64,000 nucleotides of DNA, from NCBI RefSeq assembly GCF_963082655.1, contig NC_081556.1:151869501-151933500 (forward strand), given 5' to 3'. The stretch is from Stomoxys calcitrans. Its lineage: Eukaryota > Arthropoda > Insecta > Diptera > Muscidae. Numbering within the stretch: the stretch's first letter is position 1; each line of letters starts with the position of its first letter. Position numbers and translations under genes: made by a program. This document shows, in pieces, positions 12,904-23,738 of this stretch. The notes beneath the pieces were generated by a model that saw only the letters and a list, made by a program, of their open reading frames with translations, was not told the origin of the DNA and searched no databases.

Positions 12904-13005
12904 TTGGCAGCCGGTTCCACGTGCCAGATTAACCCAATAGAGTTCTTCATCCACCAAGTGCTACCGCCTCAGTGCACAATACACTGCTACTACAACAGCA
13001 AAAAA
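12904..13005 (+). repeat. CAA-tailed dispersed repeat, copy 1
   Basis: About 100 bases beginning GGCAGCCGGTTCCACGTGCC and ending in CTGCTACTACAACAGCAAAAA. A second copy lies at 47901-48005 with the same order of phrases (GGCAGCCGGTT, ATTnACCC, CTTCATC, CCGCCTCAGTG). The CAA/A-rich tail suggests a SINE or the 3' end of a non-LTR element; origin not resolved. Confidence 0.55.
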
Positions 13006-13304
13006 TATGTATAGGGCACCCCTACTCGAGACCCGAATATGTTTGAGAACCCCGGGAGGTTTGTTATACGGTTGTCCACGGACCTTTGGAACAACAACGC
13101 ACCTCAATTTCACGTTCCAAGAGGTAAACATCTGTCTACCAAATATAGAAATTTAATCGAATTTTGCAAAAATTGTAATAATTGTTTAGTTGCATCAATT
13201 AACAAATTAATTGAAAATTTGAATTCTTTTGTAATTGGAATAAAAAAATTAAATTTTTTAATTGAATATGCAATTTTTTTAATAGAAAAATTTTTTAATT
13301 GTAA

Positions 13305-13534
13305 AATTTGTCCATGAACATTCCATTATCGAACAGGGGCAAAATTCTCACATATCAATGAGTGCAGTCCGATTCAAGTTTCAGCTCAATGATAAGGGAA
13401 CTCCTCTTTATAGCCGAGTCGGATGGGCGTGCCGCAGTGCGACACCTCTTTTGAGGAGAAGTTTTCACATGGCATAGCACCTCACAAATGTCACCAGCAT
13501 TAGGATGGGATAACCACCGATGAAAATTTTATAA
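13305..13534 (-). mobile_element. tRNA-derived SINE, head missing
   Basis: Minus-strand copy of the SINE body: rc of the TTCATGGACAAATTT tail at 13305 and the phrases AATGAGTGCAGTCCGATTC and GGATAACCACCGATGA. The tRNA-like head (A and B boxes) is absent; the copy is cut at the junction with the Helentron-like element that follows. Confidence 0.7.
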
Positions 13535-14508
13535 TGGGCTAGCCACAACTCACTGTACCAAATTTCGGCGACATCGGACAATAAATGCGCCTTTTATTGG
13601 CCCAAAACCTTAAATCGAGAGTTCGGTCTATATAGCAGCTATATTCAAATCTGGACGGATCTGAGCCAAATTGAAGAAGGATGTCGAAGAGCTTAAGACA
13701 ACTCACTCTCCCAAATTTCGGCGACATCGGACAATAAATGCACCTTTTAAGGGCCCAAAGCCTTAAATCGAGACATCGCTCTATATGGCAGCTTTATCCA
13801 AATCTGGACCGATCTGAGCCAAATTGAAGGAGGATGTCAAAGGGCCTAACACAGCTCACTGTACCAAGTTTAGGCGACATCGGACAATAAATGCGCCAAT
13901 TATGGGCGCAAGACCTTAAATCAAGAGATCGGCCTATATGCCAGCTATATCCAAAACTAAACCGATCTGGGCCAAATTGAAGAAAGATATCGAAGGGCCT
14001 AAAACAACTCACTGTCTCAGATTTCAGCAAAATCGGATAATAAATGTGGCTTTTATGGGCCTAAGACCCTAAATCGGCTTATCGGTCTATATGGCAGCTA
14101 TATCCAAATCTTTACCGATCTGGGCCAAATTGCAGAAGGATGTCGAAGGGCCTAAAACAACTCACTGTCCCAAATTTCAAAATCGGATAATAAATGTGGC
14201 TTTAATGTGTCTAAGTCTCCAAATCGGCGGATCGGTCTATATGGGGGTTATATGAAGATATAGTCCCATATAGCCCATCTTCGAACTTAACCTGCTTATG
14301 TCTGTACAAAATTTCAGCTCAATATTTCTATTTTTAAAGACTGTAGCATGATTTCAACAGACAGACGGACAGACATGGCTAGATCGTCTTAGATTTTTAC
14401 GCTGATCAAGAATATGTATACTTTATAGAGTCGGAATTGGATATTTCGATGTGTTGCAAACGGAATGACAAAATTAATATACACGCATCCGTCGGTGGTG
14501 GGTAAAAA
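13535..14508 (-). mobile_element. Helentron/DINE-1-like element, group A, 3' end missing
   Basis: Modules of about 153 bp with TCGGTCTATATGGCAGC and CAAATTTCGGCGACATCGG. The right side is the element head (GACAGACGGACAGACATGG, ACTTTATAGAGTCGG, ATTTCGATGTGTTGCAAACG) ending in the 5' block GTCGGTGGTGGGTA (about 14490-14503). The left side joins SINE sequence with no stem-loop, so the 3' end is lost. Confidence 0.7.
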
Positions 14509-14584
14509 AAAATTAAAAAAACACTTTTAAAAATTTTGATTCGATACGAAATACATATTTTTTTCAACCGGATTTCCTAGTAAA

Positions 14585-15235
14585 GAGTGGAATTACGCCC
14601 TCTAGTGGCTCAAGAAGTCAAGACCTAAGATCGGTTTATATGGCAGATATATCAAAACATGGACCGATATGACCCGAACCTCGGTATGCAAATCATGAAT
14701 GGCATGGGAGTCTGGTGTGCTATTGACCGATTTGAACCTAATTTAGCACAGTTGTTGGAAGTCATAGCAGAACACGTCGTGCAAAATTTTATTCAAATCG
14801 GATATTGCGCCCTCTAGTGGCTTAAGAAGTCAAGATTCAAGATCGGTTTATATGGCAGCTATATCAGGTTACGAACCGATTTGAACCTAATTTAGCTCAG
14901 TTGTTGGAAGTCATAGCAATACACGTCGTGCAAAATTTCATTCCAATCGGATAAGAATTGCACCCTCTAGAGACTCAATAAGTCAAGACCCAAGATCGGT
15001 TTATATGGCAGATATATTAGGTTATGAACCGATTTGAATTATAGTAGGCACAGATGTTGGATATTATAACAAAATAAGTCTCGCAAAATTTCATTCCATT
15101 CGGTTAAGAATTGCGCCCTCTAAAGGCTCAAGAAGTCAAGACCCAAGATCGGTTTATATGGCAGCTATATCAAAACATGGACCGATATGACGCGAACCTG
15201 GGTATGCAAATAATGAATGGCATGAATGGTGTGCT
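14585..15235 (-). repeat. Group B Helentron-like module array fragment
   Basis: Four modules each with CGGTTTATATGGCAG(C/A)TATAT, starting at 14632, 14844, 14997 and 15150. The last two intervals are exactly 153 bp. No termini. Confidence 0.65.
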
Positions 15236-16974
15236 ACATGGCAGGGCGACTATTTTGACAACTGACTCAAGAAAAGAATTTCAACTTTTTTGTCTGTCAA
15301 GTCTCCACAAACCTACATAAATTCAATGCTAAAATTCGTTGAGAATTAACTGTTTCACATACAAATTTGGTAGTTGGTTTTTTCTTAGAGCTATTTTTTC
15401 GGTGTATGTAATGGAGATAGCCTTTGCGGTGCCCATATTCCACAGCAAGTCTCCAATAATATTTTTTATGACAATGGTGATGCTCTTTCTAGACGCTGGT
15501 GTGTAATAATTCTTCTGCTCCGCATCCCTGTCTTCGGTTGGGTCATTGTTATGGTTTGGAATTACTGGGGGATACTTCATATCAAGTTTTCTCTAACTGA
15601 ATTTTAAAATATTTTTTTTTTTTTTGGTTTCTGGGATAAAAGTCGGCTACAATTCTACAATTTATTTAATCAAAATTTAAATTCAAATAATTAAAAAATT
15701 TCAAATGTCTATGGGATATTGCACTTAAGCCCTTAAGCAAACTCCTCCCCCGTTAAGCAAAGAGAAAATGGTGGGGTTTCCATTTTATTGAAAGGGCGTA
15801 TTATAGACGAAACAAAGCTGTCAACAACAATAGCGCGATGCTCGCTTGCCCAGCATCTCACACACAGGAATGGCACATCCAACAATAGCTGGCTCGGTCA
15901 GTCATTGGGCTTTTCTTTTCAGTTTGTTGTTGTTGGGAATTGGTCTCTGGTTTTGCTTTTGTTTGTTATTGCCTTTAGTCGTAAAATAGGATTTAAAGGA
16001 TAACATAAAATAAATCGTTTTAACAGTAAGGCTTTTACTATGTCTGTTGGAGAACAGAAAAAAAACTGAATGGCACAAAAGAGGAGAAGGAGGAAGTGAG
16101 TGGGTGAATTCCAATGATGATAATGCAGACACAACACATAGCCCATTTACATTTGAAATCTCTCAAGCAAACACACTCTCCCACACACATTGCTATTGGC
16201 ATAGACACGTCCATGTGCCATGTGACAGGCTAGGCGTCCTTTTTTTATGCTGCAATATAATCATAAAAATCCTTGTGAAAATGAAAAGATATTGGCCAAA
16301 AAGCGATTTTCATAAACCACTCAATGTATTCTCAACCATTTGGTTTTTTCTTTCGTTTCTTCTGATGTTTTTGATGCTGGGGAGTCCTTTCACATACACA
16401 CTGTTGCTGTTTTAGTTGGCCCCCAGTTTTTTTGCAATACAAAACACAGACACACTCACACAAAAGAGTAACAAACGCTTGATGATGGTCTTTAGCACTT
16501 GTTAAAAAACATAAACGTTATTGACAATACAGTACACCACATACCATGGTAGCTAAAGTCAGCCTCATAATATGGCTTACAATAATAGCCAAAGTAAGTA
16601 AGAAAATGAACCTTTTATTAAACTGTGGCAAAAAACAGAAAAAAATCTTTGGAATAGAACTAGAAACAGTAAAATCTGAGGAAGGGATTGAAGGGGACTG
16701 TACAGGAATTGTCCAATTTCTAGAGTTATATCTCGAAAACTAGTAAAGGGATTCTCATTTTTTATTTTGTCTATGGAAGGATATACTCAATAAGTGTAGA
16801 ATTGTTCGCTAAAATAATAATGATTTCTTTGAGCTTTTCCAGGTAAATCACTATTTAAAAAGTACCAATTTTTCCCTATTTTTCAATTCTGATGGAAAAT
16901 ACAAAAAATAAACCCAAAATAGCCCTCGCTTTTTTTTAATAAGCTCTTCGAGTGCATCTTGACATAATTCAAAG
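15236..16974. other. Non-repetitive island
   Basis: Mostly unique sequence containing the small minus-strand ORF at 15329-15580 and several weak ORFs (for example 16546-16743 on the plus strand, ATG in a CCATGG context, no domain). No otp exon was recognised. Confidence 0.4.
15329..15580 (-). CDS. Candidate small ORF (83 aa), unrecognised
   Basis: An 83-codon minus-strand ORF beginning with ATG. It has a polar, acidic N-terminus (NHNNDPTEDRDAEQK at about residues 9-23) followed by a mixed region with ITIVIKNIIGDLLWNMG (about 34-50) that could be an amphipathic or membrane-proximal helix. Composition is more protein-like than the surrounding AT-rich DNA would give by chance. No AATAAA was seen close downstream, the ATG context (TTGAT) is weak, and no family is recognised. 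Could be a small intronic gene, a fragment of an unrecognised transposon, or chance. Confidence 0.22.
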   Translation of the reverse strand: MKYPPVIPNHNNDPTEDRDAEQKNYYTPASRKSITIVIKNIIGDLLWNMGTAKAISITYTEKIALRKNQLPNLYVKQLILNEF

Positions 16975-17757
16975 AAGTAAGGACGGGCTAAAGTCGGGCG
17001 AAGCCAACCTTTTGATACCCTATACCATATTGGATATGCAGGCTAAGTCGTCGAATTTAAAATTTGCTTAAATTTGATTTTTTGAAAAGTTCGATTGATA
17101 AATGGGTTAGCAAAGGCCTTAAAAGTGAAAATCGGGAGATGCTATATGCATGGGAAAATTCATCAGTCATCAGAAGTGTTATAAGAGAAACCTTCGGGCC
17201 AAAGTTTGTAATGATCAGTCAACAAATTAAAAAATTATTGAGTATTATTTAACATCGGAAGAAAATATATATGGGAGCTACATCTAAATCTGAACCGATT
17301 TCTATAAAATTCAATAGTAATACGGGAAGTCATAGCAGAATCTTTTGTACAAATGTTCATATGAATCGGTTAACAAATGACCAAATTATTGCAATTTTAG
17401 TCCAAATCGGACGAATATATATATGAGAGCTATATGTAAATCTGAACCGATTTCTATGAAATTTACAAAAAATATCGAGACTTCTAAGAGAAACGCTGGT
17501 GCAAAATTTCGTGAGAATCGGTATACAAATAACGATATAATTGCAATTTTAGTCCAAATCGGGCGAACATATATATGGGAGCTATATCCAAACTCTCAAA
17601 CGATTTTTTCCAAATTTCAATGGGCCTCGTCTCTAGAAAGTGATTCTGAGTCATCGGTATACTAATCAATGTCTTTTTCTCTCTTCCTTTTGGGTGTTAC
17701 AAACAATTTCACAAAGTTTTAATACCCTGTACCACAGTAGAGGTGTAGGGTATAAAA
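16975..17757 (-). mobile_element. Helentron/DINE-1-like element, group D
   Basis: Minus orientation: at the left, the tail and hairpin (AAGTCGGGC/GAAGCCAACCTT) and the block ATACCCTATACC (about 17015-17026); at the right, GGTGTAGGGTATA (17742-17754), the 5' subterminal block, preceded by its imperfect partner ACCCTGTACCAC. The interior has D modules with CATATATATGGGAGCTATA and the head phrase TGATTCTGAGTCATCGG. Confidence 0.7.
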
Positions 17758-18058
17758 CTTTGGCTAGAGTCGTCCCAATTTTTTTAGAGGCAAAAAATGT
17801 AAGAAAGACATGTTTCATTTCCGACATTTCCGTCTGTCGAAAGCACACTAACTTTCGAAGAAGCTAACCTAGCCACTTAAAATTTGCACAAATTCTTCTT
17901 ATTGGTGTAGGTCGGTTGGCATTTTAAATGGGCCATGTCGGTACATGTTTTGATATAGCTGCCATATAGACCGAACTCCGGATATAGAGTAATGAGCCTA
18001 TAAAAGGAGCATTTTTTCATTCTATTTCGATTTGGCACAACGAGTTCTAGTACCCCTC
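17758..18058 (+). repeat. Group B Helentron-like 5' fragment
   Basis: Degraded head (CATTTCCGTCTGTCGAAAGC, GTGTAGGTCGGTTGG) and the start of the first module (GATATAGCTGCCATATAGAC), then cut at about 18058. Confidence 0.5.
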
Positions 18059-18059
18059 T

Positions 18060-18195
18060 TAGGTTACTTTTTAGTATTAAGAGCGCTCAACAAGCCAATC
18101 ACTGGCTTTAGTGTATGTCCATAGTGGCATGGGGCGGATTAATATCCGCACCCTCGTTTCAAGCTAACCTAAACTAAAGCCGAAGGGTTGCCGGC
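18060..18195 (+). mobile_element. 3' end of RT-RNase H non-LTR element (5'-truncated)
   Basis: Matches the 3' UTR of the element at 57.8-59.7 kb in order: AGGTTACTTT, CAACAAGCC, ACTGGCTT, GTGTATGTCCATAGTGGC, GGGGCGGATTAATAT, GCACCCTC, then CTAACCTAAAC. Only about 130 bases survive, a typical product of incomplete target-primed reverse transcription. Confidence 0.75.
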
Positions 18196-18330
18196 TGAGC
18201 AACAACACCGAAGACGACACCCTGATATAACAAAATCATTGTTTGGCATCCCATTATTTCATCCCATGAAATCATAATTTTTCCTGACCAACTATATTGG
18301 TTTGGGTTTTTGGAAATTCGTCTTCCACTC

Positions 18331-18970
18331 TTTCTACCCTACACCACTACTGTAGTACAGGGTATTATAACTTAGTGAAATTGTTTGTAACACAGAGAAG
18401 GAAGAGAGATAGACCCATTGATAATTACACGAATCGACTCAGAATCACTTTTTGATTCGATTTTGGCAAAACGGATTTTCTTATGTTTTTTAATATTTCT
18501 GGTGAATTTCAAAGAAATCGGTTCAGATTTGTATGTAGCTGCCATGCATGTATATCGCCCGATTTTCACTCGAAGAGCCAGTGCAAGCGCATTTATTTAC
18601 CAATCTGTGCATCATTTTGCACAACGCTTTCCTCGACGACTACCATAGTATTTGAGAATTTTGTTCTAAATCGGTTCAGATTTAGATATAGCTTCCTTAT
18701 ATAAATCAGTTCAGATTTAGATATAGCTTCCTTATATATTTTCGTCAGATTTTGGGTAATTTGCAATAATGTTGTAAAGAATTTGTCAATCGTAGTTATT
18801 ACATATTTGCTCGTAATTTGATACGGATTGGTTAATAACCCATCTTAAAACATCCGCCGAGATCCATCAAAATTGGTTCAGAATTAGATATGGCTCCCAC
18901 TTTGTACTAATAGGGTAGGTGTTGGGTATTATACAGTCGGCACTGCCCGAATTTTGCCCTTCCTTACTGG
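18331..18970 (+). mobile_element. Helentron/DINE-1-like element, group D, short
   Basis: TACCCTACACC (18335-18345) at the 5' end; GGTGTTGGGTAT (18918-18929), hairpin AGTCGGC/GCCCGA and tail CTTCCTTACTGG at the 3' end. Internally deleted to about 640 bases; much of the TCCGTCTGTC head is gone. Confidence 0.75.
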
Positions 18971-20116
18971 TTTCCCCGAAAGCCACTGTTTGAACGATCT
19001 ACCCTACCTTGCAAAATCAATTTTTTCAACGTGTACACCAGGTTTGTCACTGTGCATTTTCCCCTTTCACACATAGATACATATGAAATTGATTCTTGAT
19101 TGGGTAAATTTTTCATAGAATGACTGTTTGGAAGAAAATATCCTTAGCGTGGAAACATTATTGCCAACAGAATATCGAAACACTTCAAAGGAACTGTCAA
19201 TGGACAATTCAATACATATTGATTTTTTTTGCTCTTCCCTTCCTAACAGCTAACAGTTAGCCCACTTAGACAAAAGAAGATTGGAAATTTCATCCTCGTT
19301 TTTTTTTTTATTATTCCCAATGAATACGTTTTTATTAGCCAACGAAGGGCCAATAACGTTGTCATTGAATTTTTCCACAGAATCTGGATCTGTATTTGAT
19401 TTTTATTACATTTTCAATTGTTTATGATAGCAGTGTGATGTGACGACCCAGTCGCTCTTCCTGTTCACATACCCCTTATCATGCTCCATAATGCCAATAT
19501 TCCAATTTTATGGAATGCTTGTTGTAAAAACTAATGGAAATTTGATTGAAAAATGTATTGTGCTGCACTTCTTGCCACTCAACTGTAAGTGGAGTGTTAT
19601 TGTTTTCCTATTTTTATTAACATTCAAATGAAATGGGGGTAAAGGAAGGACTCTGCTCTGCTTTGTTCTATTATTTGAACAAATATTTGCAAAAGCCCAA
19701 AATCCTTTTTCATTATTTTATGTTTTAAGTTGAGGTTCTCTTATTTCCCCTATGAAATGCCAATTTCCATAAATATTGCGAAAGCGTATTTGCATGGAGA
19801 TTTATATCAATTTTATATGCAATCCAAAACCAAGGTATAATAACTTATAAGTATGAAATCGTTTTCCTTTTCATATATGTAATGTAGTAGGTTTTGCTGT
19901 TAAAATATGATTTCTGTTGAACCAAATCTGGAAATAAAGTCAAAAGAGTTCAACTGACATTTTGTGTTTGGTAATTGAATATAGGTAAAAACGACGTAGG
20001 ATGCTATTATTTGACCAATCAGTAAGTTAAGTTGTATCAATGATGGTTGGTCTAATAATCCAATTGGTATAACTCTTAAACCTGAAAATTGGTAATAGGG
20101 AAAATTTTCACTGAAA
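18971..20116. other. Non-repetitive island, no gene recognised
   Basis: AT-rich unique DNA with homopolymer T runs. Short ORFs lack domain features. Nothing identifiable. Confidence 0.4.
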
Positions 20117-21814
20117 CAAGTAAAAAGGCGTCAAGTTCGGCCAGGCCGAACTTTGGATACACACCACCTTGGGTATATACGTAAACTATCTTTCGTCATA
20201 ATCCGGTGAAAACTACATACCTTATGCCCCGTAGCAGCTATATCGAAATATGGTCCGATTTGGACCAAATTCGACCCGCATATTGAGAGAACTAATAAAT
20301 ACAAGTTATTGTTCAATTTTGCAATACAAAATATTGGTCTTTTTGGTACCCATACCCAAATATAGACCGATCTGAACCATATACGACACGGACGTCAAAA
20401 AGCCTAACATAAGTCACTGTGTCAAATTTCAGCGAAATCGGATTATAAATGTGCTTTTTATGGGACCAAGAATTTAGATCAAGAGATCGGTCTATATGGC
20501 AGCTATATCCAAATCTGAACCGATCTGGGCCAAATTGCAGAAAGTGGCTGAAGAGCCTAACGGAACTCACTGTCCTAAATTTCGGCAAAATCGGACAATA
20601 AATGCGCCATTTATGGCCACAAAACCTTAAATCAAGAGATCGGTCTTTATGGCAGCTATATCCAAATCTGATACCGATCTCAACCAAATTGCAGAAAGTT
20701 ATTGAAGAGCCTAACATAACTCACTGTCCCAAATTTCGGCAAATCGGACAATAAATGCGCCTTTTATCAGCCCAAGACCTTAAATCTAGAGATCGGTCCA
20801 TATGACAGCTATATCCAAATCTGAAGCGATCTGTTCCAATCTCCAGAAAGTTGTTGAAGAGCCTAACACAACTCACTGTCCCAATTTTCGGCGACATCGG
20901 ACCATAAATGCGCCTTTTATGGGCCCAAAACCTCAAATCGAGAGATCGGTCTATATAGCAGCTATATCCAAATCTGGACCGATCTGGGCCAAATTGTAGA
21001 AAGATTGAAGTGGCCAACGCATCTCCCTGTCCCAAATTTCGGCGAAATCGGACTATAAATGCGCCTTTTATGGGCCCAAAACTTTAAATCGAGAGATCGG
21101 TCTATATGGCAGCTATATACAAATCTGAACCGACCTGAGCCAAATTGCAGAAAGTGGTTGAAGAGCCTAACGCAACTCACTGTCCCAAATTTCGTCAAAA
21201 TCGGGCCATAAATGAGCTTTTTATAGGCCCAAAACCTTAAATCAAGAGATCGGTCTATATGGCAGCTACATCCCAATCTGAACCGATCTAAGCCAAAATG
21301 AAGAAGAATGTCGAAGGGCCTAACACAACTCACTACCCTAAATTTCAGGTAAATCGGTAATAAATAAGGCATTTATGGGCCTAAGACCCTAAATCGACGG
21401 ATCGGTCTATATGACAGCTATATTCAATTCTGGACTGATGTGGGCCAAATTGAGGAAGAATGTCGAAGAGCCTTACACAATTCACTGTCCCAAATTTCTG
21501 CTAAATCGGATAATAAATGTGGCTTTTATGGGCCTAAGACCCTAAATCGGCGGATCGGTCTATATGGGGCCTATATCAAAATATAGTCTGATACAGCCCA
21601 TCTTCGAACTTAACCTGCTTATGGACAAAAAAAAAAGAATCTGTGCAAAGTTTCAGCTCAATATCTTTATTTTTAAAGACTGTAGGGTGATTTCAACAAA
21701 CAGACGGACAGATAGACGGACATGGCCTTAAAGGATCGGAAATGGATATTTCGGTGTGTTGCAAACAGAATGACAAAATTAATATACCCCCATCCTTCGG
21801 TGGTGGATATGAAA
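20117..21814 (-). mobile_element. Helentron/DINE-1-like element, group A, eight-module array
   Basis: Minus orientation. The left end has CAAGTAAAAAGG (tail), a perfect 10-bp hairpin with one-base loop (AAGTTCGGCC/GGCCGAACTT, 20133-20153) and ATACACACCACC (20157-20168). The right end has GGTGGTGGATAT (21799-21810). Module marker CGGTC(T/C) starts at 20488, 20641, 20794, 20947, 21098, 21251, 21403 and 21556, so the period is 151-153 bp. The head block (CAGACGGACAGATAGACGG) lies near 21700-21720. ORFs of up to 136 codons arise because several intervals are multiples of three; they contain no start context or domain. Confidence 0.8.
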
Positions 21815-21860
21815 TCGTTTGTCCTTGTTTTAAAGAATCAAGCCAAAGATGAGAAAACTT

Positions 21861-22871
21861 AACTTAGGTTAGGCTGAAAAGAGGGTGCAGATATTGATCC
21901 ACCCCATGCCACTATGAACATACACCTAGACCAGTAATCGGCTTGTTGTGAGCTCTAAAAACTATAAAGTAACCTCTAAAAAGAAAATTTTAAATTAATT
22001 CCGTGCTACTTACAAAATTCTTAATTGTTTTCAATCCAACTCCCCTAAGTTGGTTCATGTCTGATATTGGGTCTCCACCTAAGTACCGGTGTATCTGTTG
22101 GACGCGAAAACCGGGCAATGACTAAGGAATGCTCCAACGTCTCGTCATCTTCCCCGCATGCCCTACACATGCTATCACTTGCCGCACCGATTTTACATAA
22201 GTGAGGTCGTAGTCCTATGTGTCCCGTTATGATACCAATAGCTATACTGACCTACTTCTTGCTTCCTTTCAGTAATAGCCTCGTCTTCTCGCGATGTGGA
22301 TCCCCAGACAGGATTTTCACCGTTTCGCTGTTCCACAATGTTGCACGCCCACTCCCTTACTCGGACTGCGTCGACCCGAAAGGCTTCGGGTTAACCAAGT
22401 TAATTGACGGCAGTCCTCTGGCCTTCACCGCCAAATCGTCTGCCCTTTCATTTCCCCTTACTCCGTTATGGCCGGCAACCAAACGATGCGAATTTTGTCA
22501 TCCTCAGAGAAGGCGTTAATCTCCTTTTTACACTGCAAGACTGTTCGTGACCTTACCGTCCTGCTTGTTTTTGTCCTTATGGCAATTTTACTGTCGGTAA
22601 AGATGTTCACACTCGAGGTCCTAGCGTTAGCACCGCACCACTTTATGCATTCCGTTATCGCCCGGATCTCCGCCTGCAGGACCGTATTATGGTCAGGCAG
22701 TCTAAAACAGATGTCAGTCCCTGTGTTCTCAATGTAAAGCCCCAGGCCCACTCTGCCCTCTAGCTTTGATGCATCCGTGTAACATGATCTTCCAGATGGC
22801 AATGCTAGGGATCCGTCAATCCAAGACTGTGCCGATGGCAGCAGTGCCTCGCACTCGACTTTAAGGTTCAT
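21861..22871 (-). pseudogene. RT-RNase H non-LTR retrotransposon, 5'-truncated copy
   Basis: Minus strand. Only the RNase H domain and 3' region remain: YTDASKLE (first catalytic D), QAEIRAITE (E), IFTDSKIAI (D) are visible in the ORF 22458-22952. A frameshift near 22465 breaks the domain just before the expected GHNGxxGNERAD segment. A C-terminal Cys-rich tail, the 3' UTR (GGGTGCAGATATTGATCC) and a TTAGG-like end (21862-21877) follow. It keeps seven residues between DICFR and QAE that the larger copy at 58.6 kb has lost. Non-functional. Confidence 0.8.
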
Positions 22872-22892
22872 CGAACTTAACTTAAATACGAT

Positions 22893-22936
22893 ATATTTTC
22901 CACGCATTATTAGGAGAGGATAACCACCGCTGAACA
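22893..22936 (-). repeat. SINE fragment
   Basis: AGGAGAGGATAACCACCGCT matches the middle of the tRNA-derived SINE in reverse orientation; wedged between the LINE copy and a Helentron-like element. Confidence 0.5.
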
Positions 22937-23738
22937 TTTTTATACCCACCACCGAAGGATGGGGGAATATTCATTTTGTCATTCCGTTTGCAACACATCC
23001 TACATCCAACACAGCGTACAAATCTAAGACGATCTAGACATGTCCGTCCGTCTGTCTGTTGAAATCACGCTACAGTCCTTAAAAATAGAGATATTGAGCT
23101 GAAACTTTTCACAGATTCTTTTTTTTTTTGTCCATAAACAGGTTAAGTTCAAAGATGGGCTATATCGGACTATATCTTGATATAGCCCCCATATAGACCG
23201 ATCCGCCGATTAAGGGTCTTAGGCCCATAAAAGCCACATTTATTATCCGATTTTGCTGAAATTTGGAACAGTGAGTTGTGTTAGGTCCTCCGACATCCTT
23301 CGTCAATTTGGCCCAGTTCGGTCCAGATTTGGATATAGCTGCCATATAGTCCGATCCTCCGATTTAGGGTCTTAGGCCCATAAAAGCAACATTTATTATC
23401 CGATATTGCTGAAATTTGGGACAGTAAGTTGGGATAGGCCCTTCGACATCCTTCTTCAGTTTGGCCTAGATCGGTCCAGATTTGGATATAGCTGCCATAT
23501 AGTCCGATCCTCCGATTTAGGGTCTTAGGCCCATAAAAGCCACATTTATTATCCGATTTTGCTGAAATTCGGGACAGTGCTTTGTGTTTGGCTCCTCGAT
23601 ATTTGCCATGTAGACCGATATCTCGATTCAAAGTCTTGGCCCCATAAAAGGCGCATTTATAATCCAATTTAATTGAAATTTGACACAGTGACTTATGGTA
23701 GGCTTTTCGGACGGCCGAATTTAACGCCTTTTTACTTG
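22937..23738 (+). mobile_element. Helentron/DINE-1-like element, group A
   Basis: Begins TTTTATACCCACCACCGAAG (ATACCCACCACC at 22942-22953), with the full head (CGTCCGTCTGTCTGTTG) and four modules. The 3' end is shortened: the GGTGGTGGGTAT block and half the stem-loop are missing, leaving TCGG/CCGA and the tail AACGCCTTTTTACTTG. Confidence 0.75.

Noticed and set aside
12705..13310. Inverted AT-rich similarity (TTTTCAATTAA.../...TTAATTGAAAA) around the CAA-tailed repeat
   Set aside because: Such short AT strings pair by chance in this base composition; no target duplication or conserved end was visible.
16047..16415. 122-codon plus-strand ORF ending in a hydrophobic stretch
   Set aside because: No ATG at its start, the two halves have unrelated composition and the overlapping minus-strand ORFs are equally long; not supportable as a gene.
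20313..21372. Minus-strand ORFs of 104-136 codons with repeated FGYSCHIDRSLDLRFW peptides
   Set aside because: They follow the 153-bp module period (a multiple of three) and contain no start context, no domain and many stops in sister copies; a by-product of the repeat.
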